A DNA stretch of 64,000 nt from Aquiflexum balticum DSM 16537 (GTDB lineage Bacteria > Bacteroidota > Bacteroidia > Cytophagales > Cyclobacteriaceae). The DNA lies in contig NZ_LT838813.1 of the NCBI RefSeq assembly GCF_900176595.1, positions 1,736,001-1,800,000 on the forward strand, in the 5' to 3' direction. Shown piece by piece: positions 1 to 9,250 of the stretch. The position numbers and the translations under genes were made by a program. Within the stretch, counting starts at the first letter, position 1, and each line of letters starts with the position of its first letter. The notes below the pieces were generated by a model. The model did not search any database and was not told where the DNA came from. It saw only the letters and a program-made list of their open reading frames with translations.

Positions 1-462
1 CATTTGGACGGTGTATTCAAAATACTTTTCCAACACTTTTCGGATATCATTGCCAAAAATCTCTTCCAGTCCTTTTTCAAAAGTCATCAATGGTCCGTCA
101 ATTTCCCATGGCATCCCATCTTCAAAAGCATCTACAAAGTGGACAGAACCTATGGAATAATCCAGGTCAAGATTATCCACCCACTTTTTGATAACTCCTG
201 ATTGCTGGGGAAAATAATCAATTTCCAAGCTTTTGTATATTTCTATTTGTCCGAAGTATTTTTCGCCAGCGGCCTGGATATCCTTTAAATAAGCAGGGAT
301 ATCTTTCTCTTTCATTGACCATTTGTTTTCAAATGAAACAGGACTATGGGAGGAAAAACCCAAACTGACGACACCCTCGATTATACCTTGTTGAACGTGG
401 GTTTCAATCTCTTCCACCCCATCGCAATATTTACAGTGATTATGGTAATTGGTCCAAGTCAT
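1..462 (-). CDS. PHP-family histidinol-phosphatase, 3' part cut by window edge
   Basis: This open frame runs without a stop from an ATG at 462 to the first base of the window, so only about 154 N-terminal residues are visible. The N-terminus carries the PHP metal-binding signature: His7-x-His9 followed by Asp14-Gly, in the context NYHNHCKYCDG. That context is typical of the HisJ/HisK-type histidinol-phosphatases, which dephosphorylate L-histidinol phosphate in histidine biosynthesis in the cytoplasm. A later GSVHFVD stretch, holding a further conserved His, also fits that family. No histidine-biosynthesis neighbours are visible, so a broader PHP phosphoesterase role is possible. The C-terminus lies outside the window. 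Confidence 0.8.
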   Translation of the reverse strand, partial: MTWTNYHNHCKYCDGVEEIETHVQQGIIEGVVSLGFSSHSPVSFENKWSMKEKDIPAYLKDIQAAGEKYFGQIEIYKSLEIDYFPQQSGVIKKWVDNLDLDYSIGSVHFVDAFEDGMPWEIDGPLMTFEKGLEEIFGNDIRKVLEKYFEYTVQM

Positions 463-491
463 CGTAGTTAATTTTTTTATTATTGACTATT

Positions 492-1262
492 TCAACTGAT
501 CTCTTTTTTTGCAATCCTGCTTATCAAAGGAATTTCAATCCATAAGGGCAAAATTTTGATCAAAAGCCAAAGCATTGGGTTGACAACAATTTCTGCCTTC
601 TTTTCAAAAAGTTGTCTAATGCACTTTTCGGCAAGGACATCAGGTTCTAAAATAAAAAATTTTCCATAATACCCTTTTTCAGTCCTTTCCATAACCTCTT
701 TGTTGGTATGAATAGGGCCGGGATTCACAACACTGACTGAAACGCTTGTCCCCTTTAGTTCCTGATTCAGACCTCTTGAAAAAGAATAAATAAATGACTT
801 GGATGCCGGATATACTGTTTTGAAACCTATGGGTAAATAAGCTGCCAAGCTCGAAATGTTTAAAATGTATGCCTCATGTTGTTTTAAAAGATTTGGAAGA
901 AGCTGATGGGTCAGGACGGTGGTTGTGACAATATTCAGCTTTAAAATTTTATTGATGTAATCAATATCCACATCCGTAATCTTTTTTGAACCGCCGGTAC
1001 CTACATTGTTGATCAGGATAAAAATTTCATGATTCTGGTTTAACCACTTTGCCAGGTCAATCACATTTTGATAAACCGATAGATCTGTTTCATAGAATTT
1101 TGAATCTACCGAATATTTTTCTTTCAATTCCTCACAGAAATCCTGAAGTCCGTTGTTTGGTCTGCTTACCAAAATGGTATTGATTTTCCTTTTTGAAAGT
1201 TCTAGAGCAAAAGCTTTTCCTAAACCCTGCCTTGCGCCTGTAATCAGTGCATATTGTCCCAT
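492..1262 (-). CDS. short-chain dehydrogenase/reductase (SDR)
   Basis: A 256-residue classical SDR oxidoreductase using NAD(P)H; the substrate is unknown. The nucleotide-binding Gly motif TGARQGLG lies at residues 8-15. The NNVG structural motif is near residue 84, a catalytic Ser lies in NISSLAAY, and the active site is Tyr151-x3-Lys155 (YPASK). The frame is open back to a TTG at 1295, but ATG 1262 puts the first strand (MGQYALITG) at the expected place and is preferred. A hydrophobic C-terminal stretch (residues 235-250) suggests membrane association, as in SDRs acting on lipids or steroids; this is inference. The gene sits 29 bp upstream of the PHP gene on the same strand. Confidence 0.85.
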   Translation of the reverse strand: MGQYALITGARQGLGKAFALELSKRKINTILVSRPNNGLQDFCEELKEKYSVDSKFYETDLSVYQNVIDLAKWLNQNHEIFILINNVGTGGSKKITDVDIDYINKILKLNIVTTTVLTHQLLPNLLKQHEAYILNISSLAAYLPIGFKTVYPASKSFIYSFSRGLNQELKGTSVSVSVVNPGPIHTNKEVMERTEKGYYGKFFILEPDVLAEKCIRQLFEKKAEIVVNPMLWLLIKILPLWIEIPLISRIAKKEIS

Positions 1263-1371
1263 ATTTGTTGCCAAAAGATAATTATTGAATTGCAATAATT
1301 TTTTATATCAGGCGATTGATACAAAAATTTCTACCGGTAAAGTACAAAAATGGAAAATAAACATCAATTCC

Positions 1372-1806
1372 TCACAAACTCCCCTCGTACGCATACACCA
1401 AAAACCACCTGTTGCCCAGGAGTTCAAACCTTCGCTTGGATGAAAAATTGGTGCCTTCAATCCACAGAGTCTGTTCAAAGTATTTTTTCTTAAGCTTGAC
1501 TTTGGTCTTGAAGCGGGTGGAATCGACCTGATAGATTCTTGTCCGCATCAATTCCCAATTGTCGGCAGTCCAAGGCAATTCATCCATTCCTTCTAACCTT
1601 AATCCCTGTAATGGAAAAATTATTCTTGACATTTGAAAAGCTGAGTCAGCGTGAAATCTCTCATAAAAAACAGGGAACTCTTCCGGAGGACTTCCTTTGA
1701 TTTTGGACATGCCTGTAGGTTTTCGTTGGCTAAAACCATCAGTAACAATGAAAATTGTAAATAATAACACCAAAATAGCCAACTCTTGCCTACAGTGATT
1801 ATTCAT
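1372..1806 (-). CDS. small secreted hypothetical protein
   Basis: A 144-residue protein with an N-terminal hydrophobic segment (residues 8-25, ending GFSQ) that looks like a Sec signal peptide or short anchor. The mature part is a compact alpha/beta sequence with a FYERFHADSAFQMSRI block. That block resembles small Bacteroidota proteins of the DUF4348 kind, but this is recalled from pattern only and is not firm. There are no catalytic signatures. It starts at ATG 1806 and stands alone, with 109 bp between it and the SDR gene. The function is unknown. Confidence 0.6.
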   Translation of the reverse strand: MNNHCRQELAILVLLFTIFIVTDGFSQRKPTGMSKIKGSPPEEFPVFYERFHADSAFQMSRIIFPLQGLRLEGMDELPWTADNWELMRTRIYQVDSTRFKTKVKLKKKYFEQTLWIEGTNFSSKRRFELLGNRWFLVYAYEGSL

Positions 1807-2057
1807 TCGGAAGGTGGTTTAAGAAACCTTGGGTGACATTTATATACGTAGAAAAACCTCCTCATATACAAAACTTGCCATTTAAATATATCTGCAAAAT
1901 CTATAACAAAAATGAGATTGTCAAGTACTTACACCAAATATCCGTTTGATTTAGGTAGTGAATTCTGAATTGTTCTTTTTTTTTAGTCTCAGGACCATTT
2001 TTAAAATCTTCAGGGGTATGTTACTGCATTCTGAAAATGGGAAAAATACACATCTGA
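1807..2057. other. intergenic stretch without recognised gene
   Basis: AT-rich sequence between the small secreted protein and the nuclease terminator. I see no open frame with coding character and no tRNA. It presumably holds the promoter of the minus-strand gene starting at 1806. Confidence 0.4.
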
Positions 2058-2087
2058 CAAAAAAACCGGCACTATAAAGCGCCGGTT
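2058..2087 (-). terminator. intrinsic terminator of the S1/P1 nuclease gene
   Basis: On the minus strand the sequence forms a 7-bp GC-rich stem (AACCGGC pairing with GCCGGTT, arms 2081-2087 and 2064-2070) followed by a run of Ts. It begins about 25 bp after the stop codon of the nuclease gene. Confidence 0.85.
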
Positions 2088-2111
2088 CGAATGATGAAAA
2101 ATGGATGGAAT

Positions 2112-2888
2112 TTATCCATAAATCTCCTCAAGAACCTGTGCCAGTCGGATACCTCCTGCGGTCAGCCTTTCTTCTACATGATGATAATGCTTGTAGATAT
2201 ATTCATATCCAATCCTTCCATTTTCGGGTATGTCATACATGGCGGGCCTGATGGCAGCCGCTTCTCTAAGCCAGTTGGCAGGAGTTTTGGAGGTATACTT
2301 ATAAATCAGTTCGGGATTGATACGTTTTTGTAGTTCAGTGGCAATTTCAGTATAACTCATTTTCTTCCCTTCGATCAAATCAGTATCCCATACTGCATGG
2401 ATATTGGTTTCTTTGTTGAAAAAACTGACTTTAACATCATTTCCACCCCTATCCCCAGGTTTGCCAACATGAAAAGGTTGATGAAGGTCTCCAACAATAT
2501 GAATCAACATCCTCAATTGGTCTCTTTCCTCCTCAGGGCTCAGGCCTCCTTTTTTGAGGGTTTCCTTAATTTTGAGAAATGCAGCATAGGCATCTCCTGT
2601 CGCCTCTTGAATACTGGGATCATATTCCCCGTCCGCTGTAGTTACCCAATGCCAGGTATAGGTATATTCATATCTTTTATCGGATCTAATATTATCCATC
2701 CAGACACCTACACCCGAAATTGATTCGTGTTGTAAGATGGCTTCTACCTTTTGGACTGTCTGCGGTTTCATTTGCCATTCGGCCAATTTTCCGATTACAT
2801 AATGGCCAATTGCTCCCCAGGCAAAAGAATTGGTGCTTATCCCGGCTATAAGAATCAAGGATAAGGCTATTTTTTTTGGAGTTTTCAT
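2112..2888 (-). CDS. S1/P1-type zinc nuclease, secreted
   Basis: A 258-residue S1/P1 nuclease, a tri-zinc enzyme cutting single-stranded DNA/RNA and removing 3'-phosphates. A Sec signal peptide ends FA|W, so mature processing exposes Trp24. This family uses that N-terminal Trp as a zinc ligand. Further family signatures are WGAIGH (His29), HIVGDLHQPFH and NIHAVWDTDLI, which supply the remaining His and Asp ligands. ATG 2888 is preferred over the in-frame TTG at 2900. The protein is expected to act in the periplasm or outside the cell in nucleic-acid scavenging. It has its own terminator downstream and is 40 bp downstream of the M20 gene. Confidence 0.93.
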   Translation of the reverse strand: MKTPKKIALSLILIAGISTNSFAWGAIGHYVIGKLAEWQMKPQTVQKVEAILQHESISGVGVWMDNIRSDKRYEYTYTWHWVTTADGEYDPSIQEATGDAYAAFLKIKETLKKGGLSPEEERDQLRMLIHIVGDLHQPFHVGKPGDRGGNDVKVSFFNKETNIHAVWDTDLIEGKKMSYTEIATELQKRINPELIYKYTSKTPANWLREAAAIRPAMYDIPENGRIGYEYIYKHYHHVEERLTAGGIRLAQVLEEIYG

Positions 2889-2928
2889 GATGATTTTCAA
2901 GTTGGATGGAAATAGGTGATGATAATTT

Positions 2929-4116
2929 CTATTGGAATTTTAGTTCATTGACAGCTATAAAAGCCATCAGTCCGGCTCCGATTTCGAGTGCATCTTCATC
3001 AATATCGAAAGTGGGAGTGTGGACTCCTGAGGTGATACCTTTGGCTTCATTGCGTGTTCCCAAACGGTAGAAACAGCCATCAATTTCTTGTGTATAATAG
3101 GAAAAATCTTCAGCAGCCATCCAGATATCCAAATCCTCCACATTTTCTTCTCCTAGATAATCTATGGCTGCAAGCTGAGCTCTTGATGTCAATTCGTCAG
3201 CATTCTTAAGGAAAGGATATCCCTTCCTCACCTCAAAATCCAATTCGCCTCCCATTCCTTCAACAATCCCTTGTGCAATGCTAACCATATGTCTATGCGC
3301 TTTGGCCCGCCATTCTTCATTAAGTGTCCTGAAGGTACCCTGTATCTTCACTTCATTGGGGATGATGTTAGTAGCACCTAGAGCTTCAACCCTTCCGAAG
3401 GAAAGAACAGATGGAATTCTGGGAGAAGCATTTCTACTCACCACCTGCTGTAAAGCCACAATCATATGGGAAGCAATCAAAACAGGATCGACCAAAGTCT
3501 CTGGCATTGCCCCATGTCCTCCTTTTCCTTTTATAGTAATATAGAGTTCATCTGCGCTTGCCATATACATCCCTTTTCTGAATCCTACTTTCCCGACAGG
3601 AATCAAAGGCATCACATGCTGACCAATAATCCCGGAAGGTCTAGGATTTTCCAGGGCTTTGTCTTTGATCATTAAAGAAGCACCACCCGGGATCAATTCT
3701 TCACCGGGTTGAAAAATAAGTTTAACAGTGCCATCAAAAGTTTCTTTGATTTCATTAAGAATTTTAGCGGCACCAAGCAGAGAAGCAGTATGCACATCAT
3801 GCCCACAGGCATGCATGACTCCCGGATTGGTAGATTTATATGGGACTTCGTTTTCCTCAATGATAGGAAGGGCATCCATATCTCCTCTAAGCGCAATTGT
3901 CTTCAGGGTTGGATTTTTTCCCTCAATCAATGCTACTATGCCTGTTTCAGCTTTTCTTTCCAGCTTTGTAATTCCAAAACTTCTCAGCTTCCCCTCGACA
4001 AAAGCCACTGTTTTGAATTCATTGAAAGAGAGTTCTGGATGAGCATGTAAATGCCTCCTGTTTGAGATGATTTCGGCCTTATAGTCGGTTGCCAGTGACT
4101 TTATCTTGTCTTTCAC
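2929..4116 (-). CDS. M20 family amidohydrolase (N-acyl amino acid / hippurate hydrolase type)
   Basis: A 395-residue metal-dependent M20D amidohydrolase. Metal-binding signatures include MHACGHDVHT (Cys104, His106, Asp107), the GEELIPGGA glutamates, and a late conserved His near GVHTPTFD. The family hydrolyses N-acyl, N-benzoyl or indole-acetyl amino acids; the substrate here is not readable from sequence. No signal peptide is seen, so it is cytoplasmic. The only plausible start is a GTG at 4116. It overlaps the end of the upstream lipoprotein gene by 38 bp in another frame, which implies translational coupling with the secA-lipoprotein transcript. Confidence 0.9.
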   Translation of the reverse strand: MKDKIKSLATDYKAEIISNRRHLHAHPELSFNEFKTVAFVEGKLRSFGITKLERKAETGIVALIEGKNPTLKTIALRGDMDALPIIEENEVPYKSTNPGVMHACGHDVHTASLLGAAKILNEIKETFDGTVKLIFQPGEELIPGGASLMIKDKALENPRPSGIIGQHVMPLIPVGKVGFRKGMYMASADELYITIKGKGGHGAMPETLVDPVLIASHMIVALQQVVSRNASPRIPSVLSFGRVEALGATNIIPNEVKIQGTFRTLNEEWRAKAHRHMVSIAQGIVEGMGGELDFEVRKGYPFLKNADELTSRAQLAAIDYLGEENVEDLDIWMAAEDFSYYTQEIDGCFYRLGTRNEAKGITSGVHTPTFDIDEDALEIGAGLMAFIAVNELKFQ

Positions 4117-4648
4117 TATTTTCTATTGTATCCGGATTGACATATTCTTCTCTCTGGAATCTGTCCTGTATAATGCGGGCGGTTGGAAATTCACTTTTAA
4201 GTTTGTGATAATCTGCCTGTGCCTCTATTCTATTGATAAATCTGCCTACTTTGATCAGATATCGTGGTTGCTGGTATTGCATTTCTGATTTTATATCAGG
4301 GAAAAGGGTAAAGAGGTCGTTTCTTGTCTTGAACGCCAAGTCTCTATCCACTCCGCTGTAAACCAATACGGTGAATCCACTCCAATAAAGTTCTCCTCTA
4401 TTTGATTCTGTAAACCTGTTTAGGGCAATCTCCAAATCCTCATCAATGGCCATGTCCACTGTGCTGATCAATTCAGGCTCTGTGTTTTTAGCTGCCTGTT
4501 CCTCCAGCGAAGGAAAAGTAATAATGGATTGACTCAAATCTTCCTCATAACCCTCGTACAAATCTGACTTAGTAACTCCTTTTTGAAACAACGCACAGGA
4601 ATTCATCAAAATTACCAGAAGTATTAATCCTAAAGATGACCTTTTCAT
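4079..4648 (-). CDS. SPOR-like lipoprotein downstream of secA
   Basis: A 189-residue protein with a lipoprotein signal (lipobox LMNSC, Cys18). An acidic linker is followed by a C-terminal domain (about residues 85-165) with the beta-alpha-beta spacing of SPOR domains: GFTVLVYSG, then YLIKVGRF, then ARIIQDRF. SPOR domains bind denuded peptidoglycan glycans, so a cell-wall-associated periplasmic role is likely (inference). ATG 4648 lies 10 bp after the secA stop; a TTG at 4669 would overlap secA and delay the lipobox. The 3' end overlaps the GTG-started M20 gene. Confidence 0.75.
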   Translation of the reverse strand: MKRSSLGLILLVILMNSCALFQKGVTKSDLYEGYEEDLSQSIITFPSLEEQAAKNTEPELISTVDMAIDEDLEIALNRFTESNRGELYWSGFTVLVYSGVDRDLAFKTRNDLFTLFPDIKSEMQYQQPRYLIKVGRFINRIEAQADYHKLKSEFPTARIIQDRFQREEYVNPDTIENSERQDKVTGNRL

Positions 4649-4658
4649 GAATGTTTTG

Positions 4659-7600
4659 TTAATGTTCAATTACCACACATTTTCCAGCTGCCACATCCTG
4701 TTCCACACTTTTGTATTTGACTTCTTTCATCACCTTGCCATCAGCGTATTGCACGGTCACCTTATCATTACGGCCATATACCTTTTCTGATTTTCTCGGT
4801 GCTACCACTTGTGGCGCTTCGGTTCTGTTGGCAACAGCAGCAGCTGCTTGTCTCCTTGCCCCTGGGTTGAGACTACTGCCAACTTCTTCTTTGGAAGCTT
4901 TTACATTGGTATCATCTCTTCTTTGTGATTGGGCGGCTTTGACCTGACTTGGATCCTGTGTAGGAAGTTCTGCCTTGGAAATGAAAGAAATAGTATCCTC
5001 ATTAAGCCTTCCTACAAATCTTTTGAACATTTCAAAAGCCTCAAATTTATAAATCAAAAGTGGATCTTTTTGTTCATAAACAGCATTTTGTACAGACTGC
5101 TTCAGGTCATCCATATCACGCAGATGCTCTTTCCAGTTTTGATCAATAATAGCCAAAGTAACATTTTTTTCAATGGCACGGATCAGATCACTTCCCTCAT
5201 GTTTGACAGCAGATTCCAGGTTGATGACTACACCAATCTGCTTGACTCCATCTGTGATAGGTACCATGATTTCTTTTACGGTAGCGCCTCTTTGGGTGTA
5301 GACATCTTTGAGGATTGGAAGGGCTTTTACCAGAATTCTTTCATTCTTGGAAACATAGTTCTTATAGGCCGCATCGAACAATTCTCTCGTCAACACATTC
5401 GATTCTTTAGATTTTAGGTCCTCAATAGTGAAAGGATGGTCTATTCCTAAGGAACTGAAGATGTTCATTCTGAGATTTTCCACATCTTCTGTGGATTTGC
5501 CCATCTGAATAATATCCTCAGCTACATCATACATGACATTCAGAATGTCCAATTCGAGACGCTCGCCCATCAAAGCATTCCTTCGTCTTTTATAGACCAC
5601 CTCTCTTTGGGAGTTCATGACGTCATCATATTCCAAAAGACGTTTCCTTACGCCAAAGTTGTTTTCTTCTACTTTTCTTTGCGCTCTTTCTATGGATTTG
5701 GTAATCATGGAATGTTGAATTACTTCACCTTCTTCCAGACCCATTCTGTCCATCAATTTGGCAATTCGGTCTGATCCGAACATCCTCATCAGGTTATCTT
5801 CCAACGATACAAAGAATTGGGATGAACCCACATCCCCCTGTCGTCCGGACCTACCTCTTAACTGTCTATCGACCCTTCTGGATTCGTGTCTTTCAGTACC
5901 GACAATCGCTAAACCTCCTGCCGCTCTTGATTCAGGGGTCAATTTGATATCAGTACCTCGACCCGCCATGTTGGTGGCAATGGTTACAGTTCCGGGCTTT
6001 CCTGCTTCAGCTACTACATCCGCTTCTCTTGCGTGTTGTTTGGCATTCAATACCTGATGCTGGATTTTTCTGATGGTAAGCATTCTGCTCAGAACTTCAG
6101 AAATTTCCACTGATGTTGTACCCACTAAAACAGGTCTTCCCGCAGTCGTCAATTCGACAATTTCATCAGCAACTGCATTGAATTTCTCTCTGACTGTTTT
6201 ATAAACTTTATCTTCTCTATCATCCCTTACAATTGGCCTGTTGGTCGGAATGACCACCACATCCAATTTGTAGATTGTCCAGAATTCACCTGCCTCGGTT
6301 TCGGCTGTACCGGTCATACCGGCAAGTTTATGGTACATTCTGAAGTAATTCTGTAGCGTGATGGTGGCATAGGTCTGGGTAGCATCCTCCACTTTCACAT
6401 TTTCCTTTGCCTCGATAGCTTGATGAAGTCCGTCAGAATATCTCCTGCCTTCCATGACCCGGCCCGTCTGTTCGTCTACGATTTTTACTTTTCCATCTAC
6501 AAGGATGTATTCTGTATCTTTCTCAAACATACAATAGGCCTTCAACAATTGGTTGACCGTATGAATTCTTTGAGCCTTGATGCCGTAGTCTTTGATGATT
6601 TCCTCTTTTCTGATCAGTTTTTCTCTATCATCCAAATCCGGATTTTTTTCCATTTCGGCTATCTCTACCCCGATATCAGGTAAGATAAAGAAGGTAGGGT
6701 TTTCATTTTTCTGGGTAATGACTTCAATACCATTATCAGTAAGTTCAATCCCATTTGTCTTTTCTTCAATGGTAAAAAGCAAAGGTTCGTCTGCTTCCGG
6801 CATCATCCTTTTATTGTCCTGAAGGTAAAAGTTTTCAGTCTTTTGAAGGATTACCCTGATTCCCGGTTCAGAAAGGTACTTGATCAATGGCTTATATTTG
6901 GGCATACCTCTGTAAGCCCTGAAAAGGGCCAAACCTCCTTCTTTTTCATTACCTTCTGAAATCAGTTTTTTGGCAGAAGTCAGAAATCCCTGTACCAACT
7001 TTCGCTGCTCATCCACCAAAGTAGATACCCTTGGCTTCATGTCCATAAACTCATGTTCATCCCCTCTGGGAATAGGACCTGAGATGATCAGTGGAGTCCT
7101 CGCGTCATCTATCAAAACGGAGTCAACTTCATCGATCATAGCAAAGTGATGCTTGCCTTGTACAAGGTCATTGGCATCACGGGCCATATTGTCCCTCAGG
7201 TAGTCAAAACCGAATTCATTATTGGTTCCATAGACAATATCAGAAGCATAAGCTTTGCGTCTTTGGTCTGAATTTGGCGGATATTTGTCTATACAATCGA
7301 CGGTCAAGCCATGGAATTCGAAAAGCGGAGCATTCCATTCAGAGTCTCTTTTGGCCAGATAGTCGTTTACGGTCACTAAGTGAACTCCTCTTCCTGCCAG
7401 TGCATTGAGGTAAGCCGGCAGGGTGGAAACCAAGGTTTTTCCTTCACCAGTGGCCATTTCTGCAATTTTTCCCTTATGAAGTACCATGCCTCCGATCAGC
7501 TGCACATCATAATGAATCATATCCCAGACTACTTCAGTTCCCGCGGCCATCCATTTGTTATGCCAAATCGCATCTTCTCCGGAGATCTCAACATTTGATT

Positions 7601-8039
7601 TTTTGGCAGCAAGTTCTTTATCCCTCAAAGTTGCTTTCACAACCAATTTTCCATTTTCCTTAAACCTTCTTGCGGTTTCTTTTACAATGGCGAATGCCTG
7701 ATACAAAACCTTGTCCAACGCAAGTTCCAATGCCTCATCCCTTGATTTTTCGGTCCTGTCAATTTCATTGAAGAGGGCGTCTTTCTCATGCACTTTATCT
7801 GATGCCAAGGCATTGATTTTTTCCCGCAATGAGGCTATTGTATCATCGAAAGACTTAAGATCTGCATTGATGATATTTTTTATTTCTTCAGTTTTTGCCC
7901 TTAATTCCTCATCACTCAGATTTCTGAGTTTGTTATAAGCTTCATTGATGAGAGGAACTTTTGGCGCCAATTCTTTTATATCTCTATCTGACTTCGTTCC
8001 AAAAACTTTTGCCAGTCCTTTGGCTAATAATTCTAACAT
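4659..8039 (-). CDS. secA: SecA preprotein translocase ATPase
   Basis: The 1126-residue SecA motor, which drives unfolded preproteins through SecYEG by ATP hydrolysis at the inner face of the cytoplasmic membrane. Visible features are Walker A ATGEGKT (residues 196-202), Walker B/DEAD-type DEVD at about 303-306, and the preprotein cross-linking region. The second helicase domain carries TNMAGRGTDIKL and QLRGRSGRQGD, followed by a helical-scaffold region. It is longer than the roughly 900 residues of proteobacterial SecA; insertions near residues 70-110 and 320-470 match the long Bacteroidota form. The C-terminal tail is Gln/Ala-rich and lacks the Cys-rich zinc-binding SecB site. It is the first gene of a secA-lipoprotein-M20 run. 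Confidence 0.98.
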   Translation of the reverse strand: MLELLAKGLAKVFGTKSDRDIKELAPKVPLINEAYNKLRNLSDEELRAKTEEIKNIINADLKSFDDTIASLREKINALASDKVHEKDALFNEIDRTEKSRDEALELALDKVLYQAFAIVKETARRFKENGKLVVKATLRDKELAAKKSNVEISGEDAIWHNKWMAAGTEVVWDMIHYDVQLIGGMVLHKGKIAEMATGEGKTLVSTLPAYLNALAGRGVHLVTVNDYLAKRDSEWNAPLFEFHGLTVDCIDKYPPNSDQRRKAYASDIVYGTNNEFGFDYLRDNMARDANDLVQGKHHFAMIDEVDSVLIDDARTPLIISGPIPRGDEHEFMDMKPRVSTLVDEQRKLVQGFLTSAKKLISEGNEKEGGLALFRAYRGMPKYKPLIKYLSEPGIRVILQKTENFYLQDNKRMMPEADEPLLFTIEEKTNGIELTDNGIEVITQKNENPTFFILPDIGVEIAEMEKNPDLDDREKLIRKEEIIKDYGIKAQRIHTVNQLLKAYCMFEKDTEYILVDGKVKIVDEQTGRVMEGRRYSDGLHQAIEAKENVKVEDATQTYATITLQNYFRMYHKLAGMTGTAETEAGEFWTIYKLDVVVIPTNRPIVRDDREDKVYKTVREKFNAVADEIVELTTAGRPVLVGTTSVEISEVLSRMLTIRKIQHQVLNAKQHAREADVVAEAGKPGTVTIATNMAGRGTDIKLTPESRAAGGLAIVGTERHESRRVDRQLRGRSGRQGDVGSSQFFVSLEDNLMRMFGSDRIAKLMDRMGLEEGEVIQHSMITKSIERAQRKVEENNFGVRKRLLEYDDVMNSQREVVYKRRRNALMGERLELDILNVMYDVAEDIIQMGKSTEDVENLRMNIFSSLGIDHPFTIEDLKSKESNVLTRELFDAAYKNYVSKNERILVKALPILKDVYTQRGATVKEIMVPITDGVKQIGVVINLESAVKHEGSDLIRAIEKNVTLAIIDQNWKEHLRDMDDLKQSVQNAVYEQKDPLLIYKFEAFEMFKRFVGRLNEDTISFISKAELPTQDPSQVKAAQSQRRDDTNVKASKEEVGSSLNPGARRQAAAAVANRTEAPQVVAPRKSEKVYGRNDKVTVQYADGKVMKEVKYKSVEQDVAAGKCVVIEH

Positions 8040-8097
8040 AATTGATTCAGTATAATATTGGGCCTTAAAATTACGGCCTTTTTGTTAATATTCTTTA

Positions 8098-8291
8098 TGA
8101 GACGTGAGATTTGAATCTCAAGACGTGAGACATGAGACGTTAGACATGAGATAAAAGAAGCAAGATGCAAGAGCCAAGACTCTGTTATTTCCAATCTATT
8201 AGCCTTTTGGACTCATTTTAAATCTTAATAGCTATTTGGGCCCATTAATCAAATCTTATGTCTTATGTCTTGTGTCTTACATCTCAAATCT
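8098..8291. repeat. degenerate inverted pair of AGACxTGAGA-type short repeats
   Basis: The secA-dapF intergenic region carries clustered copies of an 8-11 base word of the form AGACRTGAGA (8098-8150). At 8251-8291 the reverse-complement vocabulary appears (TCTTATGTCTTRTGTCTTACATCTC). The right-hand cluster reaches the dapF stop codon. The two clusters could pair in RNA as a long imperfect hairpin lying between two minus-strand genes. The origin is unknown. Confidence 0.6.
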
Positions 8292-9057
8292 CAATTCTTC
8301 CTTCAAATACCTGTACGGCGGGACCAATGAGTTGGATATGTTGAAAACTCCCATTATCCTTTTTTGAAAATCTTACTTTTAAATTACCGCCGAGGGTTTT
8401 TATTTTTATTTCATCCATCCCATTTTGATAACCATACACCAAGGCACAAGCTGTAACACCCGTTCCACAGGAAAGTGTTTCGTCCTCAACTCCTCTTTCG
8501 TATGTTCTGACTTGAATTTGGTCCCTGCCCAAAGGCGTGACAAAATTTACATTGGTGCCTTTTGGTGCATACTTCTCGCTGTAGCGGATTTCGGCACCTT
8601 CTTCAACTACAGGATAATCTGTAACATTTTCTACAAACCTCACATGATGCGGCGAACCTGTATCCACAAAGAAATCCTGACCTGCACTTTCCAAACCTAA
8701 AACAGGGCTCATACCCAACTCCACTTCATTTCCCAAAAGCGATGCTTTATGTACACCATCTATAGCATAGAAGGTGGTTTGATCTCCAATAATTCCAAGA
8801 AATCTGGAGAAAGCCACTGCGCACCTTGCCCCATTCCCACACATACTCTGGGAACCATCTGCATTGAAATAAACCATTTCAAAGTCGAAACCCTCTTTAT
8901 TTCGTATTAAGATTAGTCCGTCCGAACCTATCCCAAATTTCCTGTCACAGAGTTTCTGGATCAGTGAAAGGTCTTTTCCCGGAAATAAGTTTGACCTGTC
9001 ATCAATCATAACAAAATCATTTCCAGTACCCTGATATTTATAAAAGGAAATTTCCAT
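8284..9057 (-). CDS. dapF: diaminopimelate epimerase
   Basis: A 257-residue DapF, which converts LL- to meso-diaminopimelate in lysine and peptidoglycan precursor synthesis in the cytoplasm. Both catalytic thiols are present: Cys73 in MCGNGARC and Cys197 in LSCGTGVTAC. The N-terminal GTGNDFV substrate-binding motif and the first-half/second-half pseudo-symmetry are intact. Start ATG 9057 gives the usual MEISFYKYQGTGND N-terminus. It is divergent from the superoxide dismutase gene, with 193 bp between them. Confidence 0.97.
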   Translation of the reverse strand: MEISFYKYQGTGNDFVMIDDRSNLFPGKDLSLIQKLCDRKFGIGSDGLILIRNKEGFDFEMVYFNADGSQSMCGNGARCAVAFSRFLGIIGDQTTFYAIDGVHKASLLGNEVELGMSPVLGLESAGQDFFVDTGSPHHVRFVENVTDYPVVEEGAEIRYSEKYAPKGTNVNFVTPLGRDQIQVRTYERGVEDETLSCGTGVTACALVYGYQNGMDEIKIKTLGGNLKVRFSKKDNGSFQHIQLIGPAVQVFEGRIEI

Positions 9058-9250
9058 GTCTATTTTGACACCCTTTCGGGATATTGTCTATTTTTCAAAA
9101 ACCAAACCAAGTGTTTATGGTTCTACAAACATAACCAACTTGTCACAAATTCAGACTTATTGTCTGATTTATGGTTTCAAAATCAAGCCGAATTGGTTAA
9201 CTTGGAAGTTCTTGAGAATGAAAAACCATTTCTAAAAGAAAAATCAATCT

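Noticed and set aside
4-201. Plus-strand 65-codon frame at the left edge
   Set aside because: It lies antisense to the open PHP phosphatase frame, which carries clear metal-binding motifs.
2081-2095. GGTTCGAAT resembling a tRNA T-arm
   Set aside because: It is part of a terminator hairpin; no acceptor stem, anticodon arm or CCA can be built around it.
4929-5417. 162-codon plus-strand frame inside secA
   Set aside because: It is antisense to a highly conserved SecA region and is a reading-frame shadow.
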